Positions 11,448 through 20,860 of a DNA stretch of 64,000 nt are shown here, piece by piece. How positions within the stretch are numbered: the first letter of the stretch is position 1; each line of letters begins with the position of its first letter. Under the pieces are notes generated by a model that made no database searches, had not been told where the DNA came from, and worked only from the letters and a program-made list of their open reading frames with translations. The position numbers and the translations under genes are program-made. Origin of the DNA: Poa pratensis (taxonomy: Eukaryota; Streptophyta; Magnoliopsida; Poales; Poaceae); NCBI GenBank assembly GCA_947311845.1, contig CAMZMU010000069.1, positions 7,528,629-7,592,628 of the forward strand. The letters are read 5' to 3'.

Positions 11448-11864
11448 GGATGGATGCCGGCGAGCAGCGGGCGATCGCGTCACGCAGGCGGGGATGGAGG
11501 CCAGCCGACGTCGGGCGGGCGCATCGGGCAGGGCGGTGGGTGGGCGTGGAGAGAAATCTCGATCTGGCTGCGCGATGGAAGAAAATCTCACTCACGCCGG
11601 CGCCCAGGTCTTCTGTCTCCCCGCAAACCTCGCCGACGCGGCACAGCGACACACATGTCTTCGGCGTCCTAGCGGCGCTATGCGGCAACGCAGGTTTCTA
11701 CCAGGAGAGGATGAGCGTGAGCCACGAGCGAAAAGAAAACGTTTCGCAGGGTGGAAGGATCCGATGGAACGATCTGAACCGTTGATTGGATATTGAACAT
11801 ATCAGATTTAATGTATCAACATAGCACAACACATGTTTGCTCTTTTAATAGTAGTATAGATATG
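11448..11864 (-). mobile_element. Helitron A, 5'-terminal portion
   Basis: The right edge reads CTTTTAATAGTAGTATAGA, which on the minus strand is TCTATACTACTATTAAAAG, a Helitron 5' terminus. It is followed by T at 11865, as expected for insertion between A and T. The 75 bp inside the end match the end of Helitron B (about 13200-13264). The rest is GC-rich with overlapping ORFs but nothing recognised. The 3' end (CTRR after a hairpin) was not found, so the left edge is simply where MULE similarity stops. Confidence 0.6.
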
Positions 11865-13264
11865 CCTATGATGAATTAATTTTTACTGGAAGAGAAAGAA
11901 AGAAGCGGAAGTTCTGCGTGACCTCTGGTAAATGTTCAAAAGATGAATAATGTGGTCGCTGATACCAGGTGATACAAGCAAAAAATCTCCGCGCCGCAGC
12001 AACATTCGTGCAAGCACTCACTATTGTCAAAAAATCTCCGCGCCCCGCAGCAACATCCAGGCAACATGAGTACATACGAATCAGCACATGCTGAACATTA
12101 ACCAGTGAACAAAGGCCAGCTCAGATAATCAGTCCATGGCACAGTTCGCCATTCTGAACCATCTGCAACTGCGCACAAGGAGCCCACGACAATGATCATC
12201 AGCGTCTCATCCACAAGCCATGGCTCTCGACACATAAACAAACGCACAAGATCTCTGCAAACATGTTCTGCTTGAAGCAAGAAGTCATGGCAGTCCACGT
12301 GAAGATATCTCTGGAGTCGGCCTCATCAAGTCCATCATACCCCTTCTTCCCAAACAATGACACCATGGAGCTGAACCTCCATAACATTCCGTGCAAGCAC
12401 TTCAACTGCCCGATCGACATCCCAGCATGCACGTACGAAGCTAGGATCTTGTTCCATGAAACATCGTCCTGCACGGGACATGCGTCAAACACCTTGCGCG
12501 CGTCCCAGCGTTCAAATACAGTTATCTTTACAACGAAGTTGTGTGAACCTGAAGAAAGTGCGGCTCCCCGTGGTCGAATTGGAGGGAAATTGTGGAGTTT
12601 TCGTGCGTCCGTCCGGAGCAGGGGACGTGCAGGCCGGTGCGGGTGTCGTCGTTTTCCTGGCGTTGAGGGTGGCCTCGTTTTCTCGGCGTGGAGGGATCTC
12701 GTGTGGGTCATTGGCGGTGGGAGGCTCGGACCCAGGATGGCGACGGTGGTAGGGCGGCGCTTGTGGGAGGACTGCTGCGGCAGGAGGGTTACGGTGGCGA
12801 TGGGGATTCGTCTGATTCGTACCAGCCGGAGAAGAACCCGACCTGCAGCTTGGAGGAGGTCGGCATCGTTGAGGCGGACGTCGTAGAACACGGCCTGCGA
12901 CGCCCGCTGCGACTTTGGCTCCATGATCTGCGAGCTGCAATTGTTGAGTTTGGGCTCGTCGGAGACGGGTGAACGGCGGCGACGTGGACATGCTTCACGA
13001 GGCGGCGGCCAGCTGCGGGGATTGGGCGGTGAACGGCGGCGAAGCTGCCCAGATGCGGGGATTGGGTGGTAGTCGAGGACGGAGGGGAAGGACTGCGGGT
13101 TGATTTTAAAATTACATGAGGGCTAAGGTGCAAAACGCACAAAAGAGGCAAATACCGTTTCGGGATTTGAGGATGTGTGTTGAGTTGCGATTTGGGTCGT
13201 TGATCAAATTGAACGCATCAGATTTAATGTATCAACGCAGCACAACACAAGTTTGCTCTTTTAA
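11865..13264 (-). mobile_element. Helitron B body, with captured gene DNA
   Basis: Positions 13205-13264 match the 5'-terminal sequence of Helitron A on the minus strand, but the outermost 12 bases are displaced to 15272-15283 by a later Helitron. The body holds a PPR gene fragment (12098-12530) and a GC-rich segment (about 12530-13000) with open frames on both strands that I could not identify. A 27-base sequence near 11978 recurs near 12028. The 3' end on the left could not be located, so 11865 is a provisional limit. Confidence 0.6.
12098..12530 (-). pseudogene. PPR (PLS-type) protein gene fragment captured by a Helitron
   Basis: On the minus strand the pieces DARKVFDACPVQDDVSWNKIL, SRDIFTWTAMTSCF and a following MCREPWLVDETLM stretch resemble successive pentatricopeptide repeats of the plant PLS subclass (ARKVFDxMPxRDxVSWNxML, then RDxFTWTAM). 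The reading frame changes between them and there are internal stops. Intact PPR proteins bind organellar RNA; this piece covers only two or three repeats and is not expected to work. It lies next to the Helitron 5' end, as gene fragments picked up by Helitrons often do. The upstream frame to 12924 is probably chance or another captured piece. Confidence 0.6.
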
Positions 13265-13290
13265 TCTATACTACTATTAAAAGAGCAAAC
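13251..13290. repeat. 15-bp inverted repeat at the Helitron B/C junction
   Basis: GTTTGCTCTTTTAAT (13251-13265) pairs perfectly with ATTAAAAGAGCAAAC (13276-13290) across a 10-base loop. It arises because two related Helitrons meet head to head: the left arm is the inverted end of B and the right arm the 5' end of C. Confidence 0.85.
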
Positions 13291-15271
13291 GTTCGGGATA
13301 CATTAAATTTATGCCGTTCAATAACCGATCAACGCTCCAGATCGCTCCAATGTTTGACAACTCAACACACATTTTCAGTTTTGTTTTAATTACAGAATTT
13401 ACCACCGCTAAATAGAGGAGAAAAGACATGTCGATCGAACACCGCACGCACGCACGACCAGAGCGTTTGGATTGGCCCAGAGCAAAATCAGCCGAGAAGC
13501 AGCTTTGCTTGGCCGTGGCCGTGGCCGTCTTCGTCCTGTCCATCGTCTTTGATGTCGTGATGCGTACGCACAGGTTTGAGGCCGACGCGTCCGTAGCGGT
13601 GAGCCATCTTCCTCATATCCTTCGGCGCTGGTTCGTATGCACGGCTGCTCGCGCTGGTCCGACGCCGACGCATGTGCCGTCGTGGTCGGGGCCGTTCTTG
13701 TCATGTCCTTTGGCGCCTACGCGTAGGCATCGCTCCTCGCACGCGGGTAAAAGGTCAGCCGTGTTGTCGCCCAAGCATGGCCGTCGTGAATTCGGGCGCC
13801 TCCTCGCCAGCCGCGTGTTCACGCCCTGTACGAGGCGCGGCAAAGCGCCGAGCAATCAGGGGAAGATGTCGTGGTGAAGAAAGGTGGAGCTGGCAACCTA
13901 ATTAAAATTTTCAAATTCTGCTCAACATGTGAGAAGATCAGAGAGGAAGTTATAGCACCGCCATGGAAAGGCTTCGCCTGTTCGATCTTCGTCGCGATGT
14001 AGAAGAAGATGCTGCTATAATGAAGTGAAGCGTTATTGGGCTGATGGGCCAAGTTTTCTTAACTGAGACGTGCTCGACTGGGCATGTTGGTCCACCATAT
14101 GTGTCATTACATTTTTGCTCTTGTATTTTTGTTGTTTCTGAAAGAACCTTAAAAACGTGAACACGTGCTTGGTACTGTATATGCAGTCGATTCTATCTGA
14201 TTTGTTTTTTAGAAATTCTATTAGCTAGGCTAAGTGGTGTTCGTAGTGTCCTAATTTTGCTACCTCGGTTAAGATAATGGGAAAACAAAATGGAAAAACA
14301 TGGTGAAAGGTTTTTCTCTCTCTACTACTATTAAAAGAGCGATTTAGTTCAAATAACATGGTTTTTATTTGCCAGATAGACAAATATATTAGGCCAACTA
14401 ATGGATTCATTTATTTTAACATTTGTAGCTCCATCTAATTATGCACCATGGATACACCAGACGAACTATATGATGCGTAAATGTTTGCATGTGAATAACA
14501 TTTACAGATTGTACTGTTTGCATGTGAATTAGATTTATATTTTGTACAATCATCTGGATCATAAACTATGTCTTTTATATTTAAAATAGAGTCGAGAGGT
14601 GAATTTGATCGCAAGAAATAAAGAAAAAATACGGCAATGTAGTGATAATGTAGTCTAGAAATAAATAGATAGTGATGATAGCGATACGAAAGCAAACACA
14701 GAATAAAGGATTGTATGTTATATGTGTTTAGTGAGATGTGCATTAACTAATCAAGATGTGGGTTGCACGTGCATATTGCATGATCAAATAGACCGTAGAA
14801 CGACACTATGTAGCATTTCTAATTTCACCTATTGTCAATATTATAGCACTAGCAGCCATGTAAACTGGACCCCTAAACATGGTGTCACTGAATTATTTTG
14901 GTGTCCTCCTGGTTTGCAACAAATCTGGTTATTTTTCTCCATAGAAGTGAAGTTATTCCCTTTAATTGTAATTTAGCATAACATGGTGTAGCCACATTCT
15001 TTCTCTTTCAAGAGACAATGCACGTAAGTAGGTACAAATTTGTGTATTAGCATATTTTCTTTCATTTTTCTAGGAGTTGTCTTCACATTGCCATGCTTAA
15101 TTTGGTCAACACTTGAGTGCATTTGAACTGTCGGAGTTGTATACAACATATGCATAAAAAGTAACTCATTAAAAACAGGAATGATATTCAAAAAAAAGTG
15201 TGTCGTGTTATATTTTGGAGATGTGCGTGTTATATTTTGGAGATGTGCGATTGCACCTGCAAAGCAACTAG
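13265..15271 (+). mobile_element. Helitron C, inserted in the terminus of Helitron B
   Basis: It starts with TCTATACTACTATTAAAAG at 13265 and ends with CTAG at 15268-15271. Eleven bases upstream of CTAG lies a short hairpin (GTGC-GATT-GCAC, 15245-15256). The preceding base is A and the following base T. Joining 13264 to 15272 rebuilds CTTTTAA/TAGTAGTATAGA, the terminus seen intact in Helitron A. No RepHel protein is present, so it is non-autonomous. ORFs at 13428-13877 are GC-rich and unrecognised. A 22-bp direct repeat (GTGTTATATTTTGGAGATGT followed by GC) sits just before the hairpin, near 15204-15247. Confidence 0.82.
14316..14345 (+). mobile_element. Second Helitron 5' terminus inside Helitron C
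   Basis: CTCTACTACTATTAAAAGAG within 14316-14345 is another copy of the family's 5' end, but the base before it is C and not the A expected at an insertion site. It is most likely the start of an element whose 3' end is now shared with Helitron C, making C a composite. Confidence 0.6.
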
Positions 15272-15283
15272 TAGTAGTATAGA
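15272..15283 (-). mobile_element. Displaced 12-base 5' tip of Helitron B
   Basis: TAGTAGTATAGA is the outer tip of the minus-strand Helitron B, separated from 13264 by Helitron C. The next base is T, as expected for B's own target. Confidence 0.75.
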
Positions 15284-15605
15284 TTAAAAAAAAAGTTACA
15301 ACTTGACACGCCACTATGATCTTTCCAAATGTATGACCTTTGACCTGCACCTTTTTTTTCACGTATGAGCTCCGAACTGTTCAAGAGATTGTACGATCTG
15401 GTTATGCAAAGGGCAAGAAAAAAAAAGAGGAACTGTTCCGCGCAAAAAAAATAAGCATGCAAACGGGTGGCCCCACGAAATAATATCTATTCGTATAAGA
15501 GAGGGACTACTTTTTTAATTACACGGATACAATCTGGCAGGCTTATAGGCTTTAATGTGTCACACAATTTTTTTCTTAAATTTATCCGGAAACTAGTATG
15601 TCTCT
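15284..15605. repeat. Direct repeat, copy 1
   Basis: About 320 bp starting in an A-run before GTTACAACTTGACACGCC, repeated with roughly 90% identity at 15889-16195. Content is non-coding. The segment also flanks Helitron B. Confidence 0.8.
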
Positions 15606-15741
15606 CTTTTTAGACTTGCAATTATTTTATTTTTGCGAATTAGACTTGCAATGATTTAAGTATGCAATAAATCAAGCGAGAACGTTCTGGCAATGGGCAA
15701 TGGTACACGGCTTGCTCTTTTTTTAGACAGGGATGCAGCTA

Positions 15742-15864
15742 CTCCCTCCGTTCGGATTTAATTGACACACACTTGGTTACACACGGATGTATCTAGACAC
15801 CTAACAAGTATAGATACATCTATATTTGTACAAAAGCAAGTCAATTAATTTGGAACGGAGGGAG
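15742..15864. mobile_element. Stowaway MITE (Tc1/mariner type)
   Basis: A 123-bp element with terminal inverted repeats CTCCCTCCGTTC and GAACGGAGGGAG and a TA duplication (15740-15741 and 15865-15866). This is the classic cereal Stowaway signature. It lies between the two direct repeats. Confidence 0.93.
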
Positions 15865-15888
15865 TAGATTTGATTGGATATTTGTCAC

Positions 15889-16195
15889 CATTAAAAAAAG
15901 AGTTACAACTTGACACGCTACTATGATCTTTATCCCAACTGTATGACCTTTGACCTGCACCTTTTTTTTCACGTATGAGCTCCGAACTGTTCAACACATT
16001 GTACGATCTGGTTATGCAAAGGGCAAGAAAAAAAAAAGAGGAACTGTTACCTGGAAAAAAAAGCATGCAAACGGGTGGCCCCACGAAATAATATCTATTC
16101 GTATAAGAGAGGGACTACTTTTTTAACTACACGGATACGCAGGTTTATAGACTTTAATGTGTCAAACGAAATTTTTTCGTAAAATAATCCGGAAA
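15889..16195. repeat. Direct repeat, copy 2
   Basis: Second copy of the 15284-15605 segment, about 606 bp downstream, with small substitutions and indels in the A-runs. 16196-16362 holds nothing recognisable. Confidence 0.8.
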
Positions 16196-16362
16196 ATCCT
16201 AACCAGAATTTTAGATCTAACAGTTAAAAATAATTTAAATGATGTGTCTTAACGTGGTGGCTCTGTTTTAGAAATGTATATTGCTTTTAATATATAATAG
16301 ATGGTCATTAGAAGGAGTGACGGGCGAAACTAGTCTCCAGATGGTTTAACAACGATCAGAAG

Positions 16363-16935
16363 TAAGGATGGCAATGGATAGGATATGGGTAGGATATACC
16401 AATACCATATAAATACCGGTATAGCTCATGGGTACAAAATTATAACCATGCACTTACCAATGGTATAAAGCTTTACCCAGACCCATACCCGGTCTATTGG
16501 GTAGATCAATAGTACACAATGATTCACAATTTATCGTGCGCTGCCCCATCACAGCCGTGTTTTCGTACTCTCTACTAGCCCGCCGCCTGCCTGCCAAGGT
16601 CCTACTTGCCGCCGACTCGCCATTGCTGAAAAAACATAGGAAGGAGTGGATCTAGAGGGGGAAAATGGAGGTCAGTGGCGCAGTTGTCGACTCCATGCCT
16701 TGCGGTGGTGGCGTAATGGGGAGGTCTGGTGGATCAAGAGTTCGAGAGTGACCATAACATGTCAAGATGGGTAGGGTTTGGGTACCCGTGGGTACATGAT
16801 TGTACCCATACCATACCCACGACTTGATGGGTAGGGTATTGGTACAACCCATGGATACAAAAATGTGCCCATAGCCTACCCTATGGGTACAGTACCCGCG
16901 GGTACCCGCAACCATGGGTAAAATTGCCATCGTTA
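16363..16935. mobile_element. Non-autonomous hAT-like element rich in GGGTA/TACCC
   Basis: The element is flanked by a perfect 8-bp duplication ATCAGAAG (16355-16362 and 16936-16943). Its ends are inverted, TAAGGATGGCAAT on the left and ATTGCCATCGTTA on the right. The interior is packed with GGGTA, ACCCATA and TACCCG motifs in both orientations, a pattern I associate with a widespread plant hAT family. There is no transposase. The 8-bp duplication supports hAT. Confidence 0.85.
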
Positions 16936-17068
16936 ATCAGAAGTATCGCTGGAAAACATAATCATCGGGACCCACAAATAAGATTTTTCTTCTTCTTTTC
17001 CCTTTCTTTCACAGAGACATAAACAGTTCTACATTCTAAGATCAACGGCAATACAGGGTAGTAAATAT

Positions 17069-17790
17069 ATGGATTTGAGGGCACTATTCGGTCACCCACC
17101 TCGCACACCCTCGTCTGGTGATTGGAAATGCTGTGGTGTTTCTTTTACAGCTGACTTGAAATTCCTACCCATGGAATCTTATGATGGAATTCTGGGAATT
17201 GAATGGCTATCGCAACATAGCCCTATGTCAGTATATTGGACCGAACAATGGATGTCCTTTATGCATCAGGTTAAAACAGTCTTTCTGCATGGCGCATCAC
17301 CCGCTGAATTTGCTTGTACTGTGGTGGCTAGCTCTCTATATTGTTCATGATTCTAGCCCTCCTTCTTATTCCCCAGAAATACAACTGCCCTGTCAATTTA
17401 GTTTAGTGTTTACAGAACCGGCAGGTTTTCCTCCTCAACGCCCCTGTGATCATTCGATCCCTCTGCTTTCTGGTGCACAACATGCGAGTGTTGCCCATAT
17501 CGCAATTCTCCTCAATTGAAGTCAGAGATTGAGCGACAAATTGATGCCATGCTGGCCAGTGGCGTCATTTGAATCAGCAGCCTTTTTCTTCGCCAATTAT
17601 CATGGTCCAGAAAAGCGATCAGACTTGGCGCCTCGTCACTGGTTACCGTAATTTGAACGCCCTGACACTCAAAAGCAAAAAATATCCGGTACAACCCATT
17701 GACAAACTTCCTAATGAGCTGGTTGGCGCAACCTGGTTCTCTAAACTCGGCCTTCAGTTAGAGATGCGCCTGCTCTTTACATGAGGAAAC
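17069..17790 (+). pseudogene. Decayed Ty3/gypsy polyprotein fragment (protease to RT start)
   Basis: From 17155 the translation shows the protease-distal motif DGILGIEWLSQHSPM. After frame changes and stops there is the pre-RT linker near 17440 (RPCDHSIPLL) and the start of RT near 17570-17740 (FSSPIIMVQKSDQTWRLV, then YRNLNALT). Catalytic parts of RT, RNase H and integrase are absent. No LTR is recognisable nearby. The protease-to-RT spacing suggests the chromovirus (Reina/Tekay) side of gypsy. 17791-18090 holds nothing I recognise. Confidence 0.75.
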
Positions 17791-18090
17791 AAAGACGCGC
17801 TGCGTGCGTCGGTCAGAAATGAACAATGTCCTGATGGATTTTTTACTACTGGGTTGTTGTTTCCTTTAATTTTCAGTATCCTGAAACCGCAAGGAGATTT
17901 GCAACACGATGCATTAGTCAGTTCCTGCGATCTAATTGTCTTGGTTCACCGTCAAGTTGAAAACCATGTACGTACGTTTGTGCATGACAGTGCTACGGGT
18001 TCGTTGTTGCCAATTCCAAAGTCCTTCAGACGGGTCTTGTAATAACTCATTTGTTACATGGAGCTTGACTGGCCGTGGTGTCAGTTCTGG

Positions 18091-19335
18091 TTTTTTTTTT
18101 CGAAATGGGAGAAAAACCCTAGCCTCTGCATCATATTACAATCACGGATCAGCCAAATTGGCAACATGAATCAGCCATCTAAAAAAAGCTCTTAAACAAA
18201 GATTACACATGTTGAAATCTTCTAGTGTGCTGCTAGCCACCCTGGGACAAGATAGCCCGAATGACCGCCATCAATCGAGTGCATCCGGTATCCATAAGTG
18301 TCTGGTAGGAGAAAGGACCACATGTGGATCCAATATGTAGCTCTGTGAACAACCTGCAAAAAATGAGCAGCTCTAACCTTGTTAAACACAACATCGTCAT
18401 TTCGACAATTCCAAATTGCCCAAACAAAAGCACAAGTGCCAATGCGAATACGAGCTTTTGTTTTCTTATCTACTCCATTAAGCCAATTGCTAAACAAGTT
18501 GGTGACACTTATAGGTGGAAAGATATTAAAGGTAAAATGAATTAGTCTCCAAATATGTTTAGCGAAGGGGCAAGATATAAACAAATGCTCCACAGACCCC
18601 TCTGATTGACAAAAGACACATTGTTTACACCCATTCCATCGTCTCCGAATAAGATTATCTTTAGTTAACAACACTTTCCGTTGTAGATACCACATGAATA
18701 TCTTAATTTTTAGTGTTACTTTCAGCTTCCAAAGATATTTGTGCAAGAAAGAAGTGTGCCCATGCATATAATCCGAATACATAGATTTAACGGAAAACCT
18801 CCCACTTGGAGTCAAGTTCCATTTAAACTCATCCGCTTCATCCGACCGCTGGACACTCATCAATCTCTCAACTAATTTTAACCATGAAACCCACTTGTCA
18901 CCTACTAAAGACCTTCTCAACTCAATGTTCAACAGGTTATGATCTAAAACATGCGCAACCAAAACATTTCCGTCTTGCAATATTATAGAGCGAAGGGTAC
19001 TGAGTAGCGAAAGGTTTATTTCCCAACCAAATATCCTCCCAAAACCGAATCCCTAGTCCATTACCCACGGTAAAAGACCCTCGTTCAAAGAACTCATTTT
19101 TCACCTTCATAAGTCCCTTCCAAAAAGGAGAATCATTAGGTTTCAACTCCACTTGAGCTAGAGTCTTTGTTCCTAAATATTTATTAGAAAACAGCTCTTG
19201 CCAAACTCTCTCCTCATGAAGAATTTTGAACAGTCATTTACTTAGGAAACACTTGTTTTTTATATCCAGCACCTCAATACCCAACCCCCCTTGATCTTTC
19301 GGGCGACACACTATGTTCCATTTGTGGTTTCTATC
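18091..19335 (-). mobile_element. 5'-truncated LINE (L1 type), 3' end with poly(A)
   Basis: A ten-T run at 18091-18100 is the poly(A) tail on the minus strand. The minus-strand coding region contains the C-terminal part of an L1-type ORF2: the WxKGLxKV.EFF region near 19100, then the reverse-transcriptase-associated zinc-binding (zf-RVT) block with C..C at CKQCVFCQ and H at VEHLFISC, then VWAIWNCRNDDVVF. A frame change near 18960 and other breaks make it inactive. Coding similarity fades at about 19335 (VCRPKDQGGLGI block). No target duplication was found. Confidence 0.82.
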
Positions 19336-20860
19336 TAGGTCTTTGTTCGCTATGCAGTATGTATCTAAGCTTTGGTTTTTGGTACGAATCTACATTCGCA
19401 AGTTTTGCTTTTGTAGAAAAGAACATTGTAGGAATACTTTGAAGCCAACTCTAAGGTTCGTTAATGAAGCGGGGTTATCCCCTTTTATCCAAGAAAAAAA
19501 ATGGAGCTTGGCTGAAAAGGTAGAGTAGGACTGATTATTCAAGCTGGCGTGATAGACACAAGCAAAGCAAGAACATTCCCAGCCATAACTGAAGTGGAAA
19601 ATTTTGTGTTATGCTTCTCCTTATTGATGTACCCTTTCTCGTGTTGCTGAGCCCTCGGCAGGCAGTGTCGCTCTCAACTCTCATACACGACGAGCGCTAG
19701 TCCGGACGGCCGGAACGGGACCATGACTGGAGCAGGCGTTCGTCCCTGGGTCCTATTCATGTACAAGCTCGGGAACAAAATGAGTTGTAACTGACTGGAT
19801 TCCTGCTAGTTTATCATGTTACTGACTGGAGTTTGCTGCAACTCAAGCGATTCATGATGTAAGCAATCAATTGATGGTAGGGTTTCTCTGTGCAAAAAGA
19901 AAAAGATGGTAGCGTTTTTTGTAAGACTCTATTTTGTTTCCTTTGCAACAAGATTTCAATTTTGTTTATGATTTCGGTTGATTTTCGTCCAATTTTCGTT
20001 TGTTTTCATTCAGAAATTCAAATTTTGGATTGTGCTTTTAGTCCGAGATTTTCCGAAAATATTCTGAAATAGCAAATTTCGCCCGTTTCACCCAGGAGCG
20101 GTAAAATTTGCAAAACGAAATCCAAAACCTTGGTTGCTAGTAGCTAGCGCATAGTACGTTCCTCGTCAGTGTCTCCCCCTCCCCGAAGATCTCCATGCAC
20201 ACCAAGTAAATAGGGTAAATAGGCCACTTTAAGATTACCATCTGGGGAGGTCCGTTTAGTATCCCAAAACTGCTTAGCAACGTCGGACAAGTGGATAATG
20301 TTGGGGTGAACCAAAAAAGTTTGGGTAGAGGCGGATCTAAGTGTTGGCTAGATAACGCCCCGCAGTAAGAGGGTAGTTATGAACCTTGTGGACCACCCCC
20401 ATGGGGGCGGTGAAGGGAAAGCCCCCATTGGTAAAAAAAAAAACCACAACCCCTTAGGGTTACCCTGCGCTTGGAAGAAGACTAGGAAAAGGAAAAAAAT
20501 AAAGCGATAGTTTTATCTTCGTTGCCGTAAGTAAATACGTAACTAGGAATATGGAAAATATAGCCAATTACAATTGAGGAAATGGACTTGGACTGTCATT
20601 GGAATTGAATCCAGGTCGGCAGGGTAACCTTCTTGGGACAAAACCTTTCCGACTTAGAAACCAGACTCTTACTCAACTCTAGACTCACCAAGCACTATAT
20701 TTGGACACCAACTGTTCAGCCCCACCTGACACCATCCTGTACATGGGCATGAACAAGCCTGAAATCAGACTTCAACTTGCGCCTTACTAATGAGCTAATG
20801 CTTTGAAAATTTCTAGGGCAGTTCCTTGAAAACTTGATGGCAGTTCAATGAAGAAAGATT
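19336..20860. other. Intergenic, nothing identified
   Basis: AT-rich with short ORFs only. An A-run at 20435-20445 and a palindromic ACCCCCATGGGGG (20394-20407) are the only local structures seen. Confidence 0.5.

Noticed and set aside
18091..19335. Possible target duplication of the LINE (ATGGAGCTTG near 18059 and near 19501)
   Set aside because: The copies are not adjacent to the LINE ends, so the match is probably chance.
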